DNA from: Streptomyces candidus
GTDB taxonomy: Bacteria > Actinomycetota > Actinomycetes > Streptomycetales > Streptomycetaceae
Assembly (NCBI RefSeq): GCF_014207445.1
Contig: NZ_JACHEM010000001.1
Location: 124,001 to 188,000 of the forward strand
Length of the DNA stretch: 64,000 nucleotides
Direction: 5' to 3'
Shown here: positions 37,507 to 46,780 of the stretch, piece after piece
Position numbering within the stretch: the first letter of the stretch is position 1
Layout of the letters: every line of letters starts with the position of its first letter
The notes under the pieces: generated by a model
Database searches by the model: none
Told to the model about the DNA's origin: nothing
The model's input: the letters and a program-made list of their open reading frames with translations, nothing else
Made by a program: the position numbers and the translations under genes

Positions 37507-39114
37507 GTGTCCGATCCGCAGCAGGACCCGGAGGCGCCGGACTGGCTGAGCGCGGCGGAACGGGGCATGTGGCAGGCGTTCCGCAACGGCAGCGCGTACG
37601 ACCTGCGGGTGCACGACCCGCTGGCCGACGACCCGATGGTGGACCGCCCGTGGGGCCCCGAGCGCACCGTGCGCGCCCGGGTGATGGCGTTGCTGCTGCT
37701 CAGCGGACCCGATGCCCGCCCCGGGCGGGTCGCCGCGCTCAAGGTGCGCGGGGTGCAGATCGAAGGTGTGCTCGACCTGTCCGGCGGGACGGTCTCCCCG
37801 TACGTCGAGTTGCACGGCTGCCGTTTCGACAGCGAACTGCTGCTCCCGGAGTGCCGCTTCAGCACCCTGCGCCTGGTCGGCTGCGCGTTTCCCCGGCTGG
37901 AGGCCGCCCGGCTGCACACCGAGGGCGACCTGCACCTCCCCCGCTGCCGCGTCGAACGCGGGATACGCCTCACCGACGCGCAGATCGGCACCGACCTGCT
38001 CATCAACCAGATCGTCGTCCACCGCGACCGCAACGACCGTGCCATCGCCGCCGACGGACTCAACGTCGCCCAGGACCTGCAGGCCGAACTGATCGAGTCG
38101 TACGGGGAGGTCAGCCTGCGCGGCGCGAGGATCGGCGTCTCGATGAGCCTGCGCGGCAGCCACCTGCGCAACCCCTACGGAAAGCTCGCGCTGAACGCCC
38201 CGCAGCTGACTGTGGAGCGCACCCTCTACCTGACCCCGGCGGGCCTGTCCTCCGCCGCGTACGGCAACACCACTCCCCCGTACGGCATCGGCCGGGGCCT
38301 GGGGCACGTGCCCGTGCGGGGCATGCGGGTGCAGCGCTTCGAGTGCGAGGGCGGGGTGCGGCTGGACGACGGGCGGTTCGGGGACGCGGTCGACCTGCAG
38401 GAGGCCCGCTTCACGATGGAGGACGACCAGGAGCTGTCGCTGCGCCGCATCCAGGCCCCCGAGCTGCGTTTCCTGTGCGAGCGTCCGGAGCGCGGAAAGG
38501 TCGTGCTGTCCGGCGCGAAGATCATCACCCTGGTCGACAGGTCGACCAGCTGGCCGGGGCCCGGCAGGCTCTCGATGGGCGGCTTCGTGTACGAGACCCT
38601 GGTCCCCCTCGGTCACTTCCCGCTCGTCCGCCGCCTGGAGTGGGTCACGGCGGCCACCGCCGAGTACGCCCCGGAACCCTACGAACGCCTCGCGGCCGTG
38701 AAGCGGGCCGGCGGCGAGGACTCGGAGGCCCGCGAGGTGCTGCTCGCCAAGCAGCGGCGGCAACGGGAGACGATGCCGCCGGCCGGCAAGGCGTGGGGCT
38801 ACCTCCAGGACTGGGTGGTGGCGTACGGATACCGCCCGGGGCGGGCCGCCCTGTGGATGGCGGTCCTCTGGGCGGCCGGCACGTTCGCCTTCTCCCGCTA
38901 CGACCCGGAGCCCATCAGCCCCGGCCAGCACCCGCAGTGGAGTGCCCCGCTCTACGCCCTCGACCTGCTCGTCCCGGTGATCAACCTGGGCCAGGACGGC
39001 CACTGGCGGCTGGAGGGCGGCTGGCAGTGGGCCGCCGCCGTCCTCATCCTCCTGGGCTGGATCCTCGCCACCACGGTCGCCGCCGGCGCCTCCCGCCTCC
39101 TGCGCCGGGGCTGA
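37507..39114 (+). CDS. Membrane-anchored beta-helix-like (pentapeptide-like) protein
   Basis: 535 residues. From ~75 to ~360 there are many short strand repeats of the type LxVRGVQIEGVLDLSGG, CRFDSELLLPECRF and LRGARIGVSMSLRGS, as in a quadrilateral or parallel beta-helix. The C-terminus has two predicted helices (LWMAVLWAAGTFAF; WAAAVLILLGWILATTVAAG) flanking ALDLLVPVINLGQDG. Relatives are annotated 'oxidoreductase', but no redox motif is visible. Starts at GTG 37507, divergent from hisD. Possibly a membrane protein with a cytoplasmic helix domain. Confidence 0.8.
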   Translation: MSDPQQDPEAPDWLSAAERGMWQAFRNGSAYDLRVHDPLADDPMVDRPWGPERTVRARVMALLLLSGPDARPGRVAALKVRGVQIEGVLDLSGGTVSPYVELHGCRFDSELLLPECRFSTLRLVGCAFPRLEAARLHTEGDLHLPRCRVERGIRLTDAQIGTDLLINQIVVHRDRNDRAIAADGLNVAQDLQAELIESYGEVSLRGARIGVSMSLRGSHLRNPYGKLALNAPQLTVERTLYLTPAGLSSAAYGNTTPPYGIGRGLGHVPVRGMRVQRFECEGGVRLDDGRFGDAVDLQEARFTMEDDQELSLRRIQAPELRFLCERPERGKVVLSGAKIITLVDRSTSWPGPGRLSMGGFVYETLVPLGHFPLVRRLEWVTAATAEYAPEPYERLAAVKRAGGEDSEAREVLLAKQRRQRETMPPAGKAWGYLQDWVVAYGYRPGRAALWMAVLWAAGTFAFSRYDPEPISPGQHPQWSAPLYALDLLVPVINLGQDGHWRLEGGWQWAAAVLILLGWILATTVAAGASRLLRRG

Positions 39115-39268
39115 CACCCGCCCGCAACCCGGTTCCACTCCCCCCACACCCCGGTCACCGCGCCCTCTCATCCACCCCCTTTCTTTACCGTCCCTTGACC
39201 GGGTCCCGTACAACCTTCCCGCCGCCACCAAAGCTTCACACCCCACCCCTAGCAAGCCCCTCACCTGC

Positions 39269-39287
39269 GGTTTTCAATGGTTGAACC
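39269..39287. promoter_or_regulatory. Dyad directly before the TPR-like gene start
   Basis: GGTTTTCAA-TGG-TTGAACC, arms TTCAA/TTGAA with flanking GGTT/AACC offset by one base, ending immediately before the ATG at 39288. It may be an operator or promoter element of a nearly leaderless transcript. No ribosome site is seen. Confidence 0.3.
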
Positions 39288-40376
39288 ATGTCATTCCTTC
39301 GCGCGCTGCTGAGCTCCGCCCGCCTGGCCCGCCGCTCTCCCCAGCGCGCCGCGCACGCCGTCGCCGCCCCGTCGCCCGGCGACCGGGCGGCGTTCGGCGA
39401 CGACCTGCTGCTCGACGCCCCCGACGACCGGATCGCCCCCGCTCTGGTCGCCGCCGCCCACGGCTCGTACACCCCCGCCTCGGAACTCCTCGCCGCCACC
39501 CGCGAGCGCGCCGAGTGGGAGGACCGCGACCGCTACACGCTGCGTCTGGCCACCTTCGCCCACCACCGCCAGGACTGGCTCACCGACTGGCTGCTGGCCG
39601 CCCCGCACAACCCGGACGCACTCCTCGTGCAGGCGGAGCTGGAGGTCAGCCGGGCACTGGATCTCCCCGCCCCGGCCGACCGCCTGCGGCCGGCCCGCCC
39701 GCTGATCGACGCGGCGGCCTCGGGCTCCCCCCGCGACCCGGTGCCGTGGCGGATCGCCCTGGACCACGCCCGCGGCGCCCAGGCCGGGCACGACACGTTC
39801 GAGGGGCTGTGGGAGCAAGCCGTGCGGCGCTCCTCGCACCACTACGGCTGCCATGTGGCCGCCCTGAAGTACCTGGCCGCGCAGGGCTCCACGTACCGCG
39901 AGTGCTTCGACTTCGCCGAGCAGGCCGCCGAGGAGGCGCTGCCCGGCTCGCTGATCCAGGCGCTGCCGCTGCGGGCCGCGTTCGCGCTGCTCGCGGACGG
40001 TACCGCCGCGCCGGCGCTCGCCGTCGACCTGGCCGCCCGCGTCGACAAGGCCGCCGATCTGGCGATCGCGCTGTCTGCGGAGTACGACGGGGGCGACCCG
40101 TGGGCGGCGGAGATGCGCAACGTTCTGGCATACGTGCTGGCGGGCCGGGAGCGGTGGACGGAGGCACTGGCAGAGTTCCGGCAGATCGGCCCGCACGCGA
40201 CCTCCTTCCCCTGGGCGTCCCTGACCGACGACCCGCTCGGCCGTTTCCTCGAAATCCGGGAGACGGCACGCACCCTGGCGGTCGCCGACCCACCGCCCGC
40301 GCCGGACCGTACGAGGCCGGAGGAGGCCCGTCGGTGGACTCCCGGCCGCAGCAGGTCCGACGGCCATTACGCTTGA
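39288..40376 (+). CDS. TPR-like helical protein of unknown function
   Basis: 362 residues, mostly amphipathic helices. Segments such as ALLVQAELEVSRALDLPAPA, RECFDFAEQAAEEALPG and WTEALAEFRQIGPHATSF resemble tetratricopeptide or HEAT-like arrays. No catalytic motif. The C-terminus is Pro/Arg-rich and overlaps no gene. It is followed 5 nt later by the LON-domain gene and likely forms one unit with it. I do not recognise a named family. Confidence 0.75.
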   Translation: MSFLRALLSSARLARRSPQRAAHAVAAPSPGDRAAFGDDLLLDAPDDRIAPALVAAAHGSYTPASELLAATRERAEWEDRDRYTLRLATFAHHRQDWLTDWLLAAPHNPDALLVQAELEVSRALDLPAPADRLRPARPLIDAAASGSPRDPVPWRIALDHARGAQAGHDTFEGLWEQAVRRSSHHYGCHVAALKYLAAQGSTYRECFDFAEQAAEEALPGSLIQALPLRAAFALLADGTAAPALAVDLAARVDKAADLAIALSAEYDGGDPWAAEMRNVLAYVLAGRERWTEALAEFRQIGPHATSFPWASLTDDPLGRFLEIRETARTLAVADPPPAPDRTRPEEARRWTPGRSRSDGHYA

Positions 40377-40381
40377 CCGCT

Positions 40382-41158
40382 GTGACCACCGTTCGCCTTC
40401 CCCTCTTTCCGCTGAACTCGGTTCTGTTCCCGGGCCTCGTGCTGCCGCTGAACGTCTTCGAGGAGCGATACCGTGCCATGATGCGCGACCTGCTCAAGTC
40501 GGCCCCCGGGGACGGCGAGGACGGTGCCGCCCCGGAGGACGAGGAGCCGCGCCGGTTCGCCGTCGTCGCGATCCGCGACGGCCGGGAGACCGCCCGTACC
40601 GCCACCGGCATGCCCGACGACCCCACGGCGATGTCGGACAAGGGCCCCGCGGCCGGCTTCGGCGCGGACCCCGCCCAGGCCTTCCACCGGGTCGGCTGCG
40701 TCGCGGACGCGGCGACGATCCGCGAACGCGAGGACGGCAGCTTCGAGGTCCTCGCCACCGGCACGAAGCGGGTGCGGCTGCTGTCCGTGGACGCGACCGG
40801 CCCCTACCTCACGGCCGAGCTGGAGGAGCTGGAGGAGGAACCGGGCGACGAGGCGGGCGCACTCGCCGAAGGCGTGCTGCGGGCCTTCCGCAACTACCAG
40901 AAGCGGCTGGCCGGAGCCCGCGAGGCGACCCTCACCACCTCCGCCGACCTCCCCGACGAGCCGTCGGTGGTCTCCTACCTGGTGGCGGCGGCCACCATGC
41001 TCGACACCCCGACCCGCCAGCGCCTCCTCCAGGCGCCGGACACCGCGACCCGGCTGCGCGAGGAGCTGACCATCCTCCGCACCGAGTCGGCCCTGATCAG
41101 GCACCTGCCGTCCATCCCCGCGGAATCCCTGACCCGCGCCCCCACCTGCCCGAACTGA
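40382..41158 (+). CDS. LON peptidase substrate-binding-domain protein
   Basis: 258 residues from GTG (VTTVRLPLFPLNSVLFPG). The LON N-terminal domain (PUA-like) is complete: LPLFPLNSVLFPGLVLPLNV, FEERYRAMMRDLL, RVGCVADAATIREREDGSFE, VLATGTKRVRLL, then C-terminal helices. There is no ATPase or protease domain, so it is a stand-alone binding protein. The linker is rich in Glu/Asp/Ala. Substrate or partner unknown. Confidence 0.85.
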   Translation: MTTVRLPLFPLNSVLFPGLVLPLNVFEERYRAMMRDLLKSAPGDGEDGAAPEDEEPRRFAVVAIRDGRETARTATGMPDDPTAMSDKGPAAGFGADPAQAFHRVGCVADAATIREREDGSFEVLATGTKRVRLLSVDATGPYLTAELEELEEEPGDEAGALAEGVLRAFRNYQKRLAGAREATLTTSADLPDEPSVVSYLVAAATMLDTPTRQRLLQAPDTATRLREELTILRTESALIRHLPSIPAESLTRAPTCPN

Positions 41159-41175
41159 CCTCAGGAGTGCATACG

Positions 41176-41685
41176 TTGGCCAAGTCCGCGAAGAAGAAGC
41201 AGGCCCAGACGTCCGGCGGGACGCCCGCGACGGTCGCACTGACAGCGGCGGGGACGCCCCATACCCTGCACTCCTACGCGCACGACCCGGCGGCGCCCTC
41301 GTACGGCGAGGAGGCGGCACAGGCCCTCGGCGTCACCCCGGACCGCGTCTTCAAGACCCTCGTCGCCGACGTGGACGGCGCGCTCACGGTGGCGGTCGTC
41401 CCGGTCGCGGGCAGTCTCGACCTGAAGGCGCTCGCGGCGGCCGTGGGCGGGAAGCGCGCCACGATGGCGGACCCGGCGGCGGCCGAACGCACCACGGGGT
41501 ACGTCCGGGGCGGCATCTCCCCCCTGGGCCAGCGCAAGCGCCTGCGCACCGTGCTGGACTCGTCCGCCTCCGCGCACCCCACCATCTGCGTCTCGGCGGG
41601 CCGCCGAGGCCTGGAGGTCGAACTGGCCCCCGCCGACCTGACCACCCTCACCGGAGCCACGCTCGCCCCCATCAGCCGCCCCTGA
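41176..41685 (+). CDS. ybaK: YbaK/EbsC-family Cys-tRNA(Pro) deacylase
   Basis: 169 residues. Family motifs: TPHTLHSYAHDPAAPSYGEE, ALGVTPDRVFKTLVADVDG, TVAVVPVAGSLDLKALA, GYVRGGISPLGQRKRL and AGRRGLEVELAPADL. The conserved lysine lies in VFKTL. It removes cysteine wrongly loaded on tRNA-Pro. The TTG start at 41176 was chosen because AGGAG (41163-41167) is 8 nt upstream; the in-frame GTG at 41167 overlaps that ribosome site. Confidence 0.88.
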   Translation: MAKSAKKKQAQTSGGTPATVALTAAGTPHTLHSYAHDPAAPSYGEEAAQALGVTPDRVFKTLVADVDGALTVAVVPVAGSLDLKALAAAVGGKRATMADPAAAERTTGYVRGGISPLGQRKRLRTVLDSSASAHPTICVSAGRRGLEVELAPADLTTLTGATLAPISRP

Positions 41686-41711
41686 GCAGCCACCCCCACG
41701 CATCCCGGCGA

Positions 41712-41836
41712 CCCCGCGCGCGGGGAGGGCGCGCTCCACGTCGGCCCCCTTGGGCGACAGGGCCGCACGCTGCCCGACAGCCCCGCGTACAGGGAGGCCG
41801 CGCCCTACGTCAGCCCCCTTGGGCGGCGGGGCCGCC
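41712..41836. repeat. 69-bp imperfect tandem repeat
   Basis: Two diverged copies, starting at 41712 and 41781, share CCCCGCG…GGGAGG…CGCGC…ACGTC.GCCCCCTTGGGCG…GGGCCGC. About 69-bp period. They sit between the YbaK gene and the convergent membrane-protein gene. Confidence 0.6.
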
Positions 41837-41930
41837 CCCCGGGGGCGGAACGGGCGGGCAAGGGGGCGGCCCCCCACCGGAGGTGCGCCCTCCCGCCCTA
41901 CGCCCCCGCAACTCCCGTGCCGCCCCCGCC

Positions 41931-42734
41931 CTACCTGGGCCCGGCCTCTCCCCCGGACACGGCCCCGGGCGCCGCCCCACCCCCAGGCCGCCCGACCCCG
42001 TCCGAAGCCCCGGCCCCGCCCGAAGTCCCGTCCACAGCTCCGGACCCGGAACCGGCCTCACCATCCGCCCCCGCCTGCACTCCCGGCGCCCCGTAATACG
42101 CCCCCCACTCGAACGCCGGCTCCGGATCCCGCACCCCCCAGACCGCCGTCAGCCCCAGATGCACCAGCACGGCCACGAACGGCCATGCCAGCAGCGCCCC
42201 CTTCGCCTCCAGCTTCAGCGGCGCGTCGAAGACGACCTCGGTACCCACCGTCTTGGCGTGCGCGACCACGTCCGCCGTCGGCCCGAACCAGCCCCCGGCC
42301 ATCCACCCCAGCCACGACCCGAACAGCCCGCCCAGCAGCAGCGCCACCACCACCGGCACCCCGCCCCGCCGGTGCAGCCAGAAGACGACGGCCCCGCTGA
42401 CCAGCCCGAAAAGGACCCCGAGCAGGACGAAGGTGCTCTCGGCCCCGGCCGCCTCCTCGCCTTCGGTGTCCTTGAGGAAGACCGCCTTGTCCGTGGACAC
42501 GAGCGGCACCTTGGGCGCCAGCCACGCCCACAGCAGGCCCAGTGCCAGCCCGGCCACGGCCATCACCACCAGTACGACCACGGCGCGCCGGATGTCCGTG
42601 GCAAGGTCGGGGTCGCCTTCGCCGGAACCGTCGGCCGAGGGCGCCGTGGGCGTCGTCCCCTCCCCGTACCCGGCAGACGTCTGCCAGGGGTCGTGGGGCG
42701 AAGGCTGGTGAGGCGGTGTCAGAGGTGCGGTCAC
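41931..42734 (-). CDS. DUF2567-like membrane protein
   Basis: 267 residues from a GTG at 42734 (VTAPLTPPHQ). The Pro/Ser-rich cytoplasmic N-terminus is followed by predicted helices AVVVLVVMAVAGLALGLLWA, FVLLGVLFGLVSGAVVFWL, VPVVVALLLGGLFGSWLGWM and WPFVAVLVHLGLTAVWGV. Between helices lies LAPKVPLVSTDKAVFLKDTE, a segment of the type seen in DUF2567 proteins. The C-terminus is a Gly/Ala/Ser-rich tail. Function unknown; the family assignment is moderate. Confidence 0.7.
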   Translation of the reverse strand: MTAPLTPPHQPSPHDPWQTSAGYGEGTTPTAPSADGSGEGDPDLATDIRRAVVVLVVMAVAGLALGLLWAWLAPKVPLVSTDKAVFLKDTEGEEAAGAESTFVLLGVLFGLVSGAVVFWLHRRGGVPVVVALLLGGLFGSWLGWMAGGWFGPTADVVAHAKTVGTEVVFDAPLKLEAKGALLAWPFVAVLVHLGLTAVWGVRDPEPAFEWGAYYGAPGVQAGADGEAGSGSGAVDGTSGGAGASDGVGRPGGGAAPGAVSGGEAGPR

Positions 42735-42799
42735 CCTGACATCGTGCCAGGCGCGCCGGGGCCGCGCCTCACCGGACGGCCCTCCGGGAAATCCGCCGC

Positions 42800-43650
42800 T
42801 CAGCGCACCGCGGCCCGCCGGTAGGCCCACGTCGCGACCCCCAGCGACACGATCCCCACCCCGGCGCACACGCCGAGGTCCCGTACGACCGCCGCCCAGT
42901 CGGGGTGCGCGTCGAAGGTGCGGGCGAAGGCCTCCACTCCGTACGTCGAGGGGAGCAGATCCCGTGCGTAGGAGATCACGGCGGGCATCCGCTCGCTCGG
43001 CAGCACGCCCAGCAGCAACGCCGCGGACATGCCCAACTGGCCCAGCAGCGTCGCGAGTTCGGGACGCGGGGCGAGCAGTCCGAGCGCCGCGCCGAGCCCG
43101 GCGAGGGCCGCTCCCGCCAGCGGGATCACCGCTGCCAGTACCCAGAGGTTCCCCATCGGCAGCCCGAACAGCGCGCATCCGACACCCGCCGTCACGAGCG
43201 TCCCGGGCACGGTGAACGACGCGTACGCCGCTGCCGCGCCCAGTACGACGGACGCGGGCGGCACCGGCAGCGTCGCGTAGTGGTCGAGCCCGCCGCTCGC
43301 CCGGAGCTGCCCGAAGTACTGGGCGAGGAGGTTCAGCGCCACGAAGGCGACGACGAGCACGCTGGACCCGGCCACCACGGCCCGCGCCTCGTTGCCGCCG
43401 TCCACGACCCCGCGCATCAGGATCATGATGCCGACGGACTGGAAGGTCGCCACGAACAGCAGCGGGATCCGCGCCACCCGCGCCCGCGACAGCTGCGCCC
43501 GGTACACGGCGGCCAGCGAGGGCAGGAACCGCGCGCGGGGAGCCAGCTCCGCCGCCTCGCACGGGGCGGGCGATGCGGCGCTCGGCGTTGTCGCAGCCTC
43601 CGTCGCATCCGTACCGATACCCGTCCCCGCCTCGATCTCAGACACCGCGC

Positions 43651-43654
<4 letters not shown>
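42800..43654 (-). CDS. ABC transporter permease
   Basis: 284 residues, six predicted helices of the ABC-2 type. The N-terminus is acidic; LSRARVARIPLLFVATFQ leads into helix 1. Later parts read NLLAQYFGQLRASGGLDHYA and SYARDLLPSTYGVEAFARTF, typical of ABC-2 exporters. Its GTG start overlaps the ATPase gene's stop by 4 nt. It likely exports a lipid-like or drug-like compound; substrate unknown. Confidence 0.88.
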
Positions 43655-44718
<1,064 letters not shown>

Positions 44719-44883
44719 GAGCCACGAGCCTACGTGGTCCCGGGCCGTGCGGGGTGCGCCGGGTCCCTCCGCGGGCGTACGGGCGGGGCGCCCCGGAACG
44801 TCCGCGGGGGGCGGGCCGGGGAACGGGCCGCGGCGGCGCGGCGGTTCTGGCGCGGTCCGTGCGCGCACGGCCGCCCGGGTGGT

Positions 44884-46185
44884 TCAGTCCGACGACGCCG
44901 TGGCGTGTTCCGCCGCCGCCCGGACGTCGATCTCGCGCCAGAAGCCGGCCCTGATCGCGTACCGGTCGTGCTCGTCGATCTGGTCGTCCTTGTGGGCGAG
45001 GAGTCCGAAGCGGGCCGCGTACCGCAGGAGCTCGCCGTCGATGCGGTGCGGGATGCGCGGGTACATCGTCGACAGCTTCTGGGTGTGGCCCGGCTCCGGG
45101 AGGCGTTCCATCCAGCGCCGGGCGAAGACCTGGCCGACCTCGAAGGGGTCGCCGCCGACCGTGGTGATGTCCTCCTCGCGGTCCGCCCAGCGCTGCTCCG
45201 CACTGGTGAGCTGGGCGAGGGTGGGCAGCGAGGCCGTCTCGGGCGGCTCGCCGACGGAGGAACCGCCGGGGCGCTCGACCCAGCCCCGGTCGGAGGACCA
45301 GCGCAGGGTGGCGCCGGCCGGGGGCGGGGTCTGGGGGTGCTGCGGGTGCGGGGCGGGATGGCTGCCCGGACCGCGCAGCCCGGCCAGGTCCTTCGGCGTC
45401 GGAACGCCCTTGACCGTACCGGCGGCGGGGGCCTGGGAGCCGTTGCGGGAGGGCGCCGCGGGGGCGCTGTCCCCGTTGCGGGCCGCGGCCTGCGCATCGG
45501 CGCGGGCCGCGGTCTCCCGGGCCTGTGCCTCCGCCTGTGCGGCGAGCGCGGACTCCGGCAGCGGGGCGGAGAGGATGGCGGCGATCTCGGGGCGGGGCGC
45601 GGGCGGGGGGGCGCAGTTGCCGCCGTACTCCTTGGCGCGTACGGCCCTGGTGATCCACACCCGGTCCAGGACGCGGCGTTCGTCGGCCTCCGCGACCAGG
45701 TCCTCGGACTGGTTGTAGTCTCCGTCGGCGGCCTGTACCGCCCACAGGTGCACGGCGACGCCGTGCTCCTTCGCGGACATCAGCCCGGGGAGCAGATCGC
45801 CGTCCCCGGTGACCAGGACGATGTCGGAGCAGGCGCGATTTCTGGCCAGTTCGGTCAGTTCGGCGTGCATGGCCGCGTCCACGCCCTTCTGCGCCCAGCG
45901 GCCGTCGCTGCGGGTCAGCGCCCCCAGCCGTACGGTCACCCGGGGCATGACGCGCAGCCTGCGGTGCTCGGGCTGCGGCACGCGGTCGGGGGCGCCGTCG
46001 AACCAGTAGATGCGCAGCAGCGGCTGCTGGGTGTCGGCTTCGGCCCGCTCGCGCAGACCCTGGATGAGGGCGGCGTGATCGACGGTGATGCGCGAGCGGG
46101 CCGGCTCTCCGGCCAGCAGACTCGCGGCGGCGCCCAGCAGATAGCCGGCGTCCACCAGGACGACGCAACGGTCCACGCGTTCCAC
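44884..46185 (-). CDS. NYN-domain (PIN-like RNase) protein
   Basis: 433 residues from GTG 46185 (start VERVDRCVVLVDAGYLLGAA); GTG 46176 is also possible. The NYN/LabA-like PIN fold shows the first acidic residue in VVLVDAGYL, then WFDGAPD, RWAQKGVDAAMHAELTELA and DIVLVTGDGDLLPGL, the catalytic Asp pattern. A Pro/Ala linker follows (~220-310). The conserved C-terminal domain (FARRWMERLPEPGH, STMYPRIPHRIDGELLRYAA) may bind RNA or protein. Predicted to cleave RNA; target unknown. Confidence 0.82.
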   Translation of the reverse strand: MERVDRCVVLVDAGYLLGAAASLLAGEPARSRITVDHAALIQGLRERAEADTQQPLLRIYWFDGAPDRVPQPEHRRLRVMPRVTVRLGALTRSDGRWAQKGVDAAMHAELTELARNRACSDIVLVTGDGDLLPGLMSAKEHGVAVHLWAVQAADGDYNQSEDLVAEADERRVLDRVWITRAVRAKEYGGNCAPPPAPRPEIAAILSAPLPESALAAQAEAQARETAARADAQAAARNGDSAPAAPSRNGSQAPAAGTVKGVPTPKDLAGLRGPGSHPAPHPQHPQTPPPAGATLRWSSDRGWVERPGGSSVGEPPETASLPTLAQLTSAEQRWADREEDITTVGGDPFEVGQVFARRWMERLPEPGHTQKLSTMYPRIPHRIDGELLRYAARFGLLAHKDDQIDEHDRYAIRAGFWREIDVRAAAEHATASSD

Positions 46186-46454
46186 CCTCTTTCTGAACCT
46201 CGGAAGAAATACTTTCGAAGTACGCGAAAACAAAGGACACGGATCGGGAGACGTACGGGTTTTCATCGAGTCTGCCCGACCTCGAAGGGCTTAACGGCCG
46301 GAACTCGATCATCGGCGTGGCGGGGAGCGAAGTTCCCGGGAAGTTAGCCCCGATGGCCGTCCCTTACGTACCGTGATGATCCAAAATGCGCGGTCTGCCC
46401 CGCTGTGTGAGTCTGATCCCGGCCCTGGCACCGAGCCCTTTCAGGAGGCATTCG

Positions 46455-46622
46455 ATGGCCAAGAACAAGAATTCGCGCAAGCAGAGCAGCCCGCAGGACC
46501 GCGCCTCGCAGCAGGCGGAGAAGAGCGGCTCCTTCGACACCGAGTCGCAGGTGCAGTCCCCTCCGCAGGGCAGCCCCGCGGATGTGGCCCGCAAGCACCA
46601 GAAGCGTTTCGGCCACAACTGA
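46455..46622 (+). CDS. Small basic hydrophilic protein (55 aa)
   Basis: MAKNKNSRKQSSPQDRASQQ leads into AEKSGSFDTESQVQS and ends VARKHQKRFGHN. AGGAGG at 46443-46448 is 6 nt upstream of the ATG, which decides the start. It is highly charged and probably disordered. It resembles a small conserved Streptomyces protein of unknown function. Followed directly by a strong terminator. Confidence 0.8.
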   Translation: MAKNKNSRKQSSPQDRASQQAEKSGSFDTESQVQSPPQGSPADVARKHQKRFGHN

Positions 46623-46638
46623 TCCATGGTTTTAACGC

Positions 46639-46674
46639 GAGAGGCGCGCCCCTGTGCACGGGGGCGCGCCTCTC
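46639..46674. terminator. Terminator between small protein gene and dnaE
   Basis: Perfect 14-bp arms GAGAGGCGCGCCCC (46639-46652) and its complement (46661-46674), 8-nt loop. It starts 17 nt after the small gene's stop; a convergent dnaE transcript may also end here. Confidence 0.9.
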
Positions 46675-46780
46675 CTTCGTTCTGTGCCCCGCGCGGATTC
46701 GTCCTGTGCCCTGCGCGGGCGTCGTGCGGTCCGCGGCGGTCCGATGTGCCGCGCGGGCGCCGTGCGGCCTGCCGAGGGTG

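Noticed and set aside
41712..41836. CRISPR-like array
   Set aside because: There are only two diverged copies with no spacer pattern, and no cas gene.
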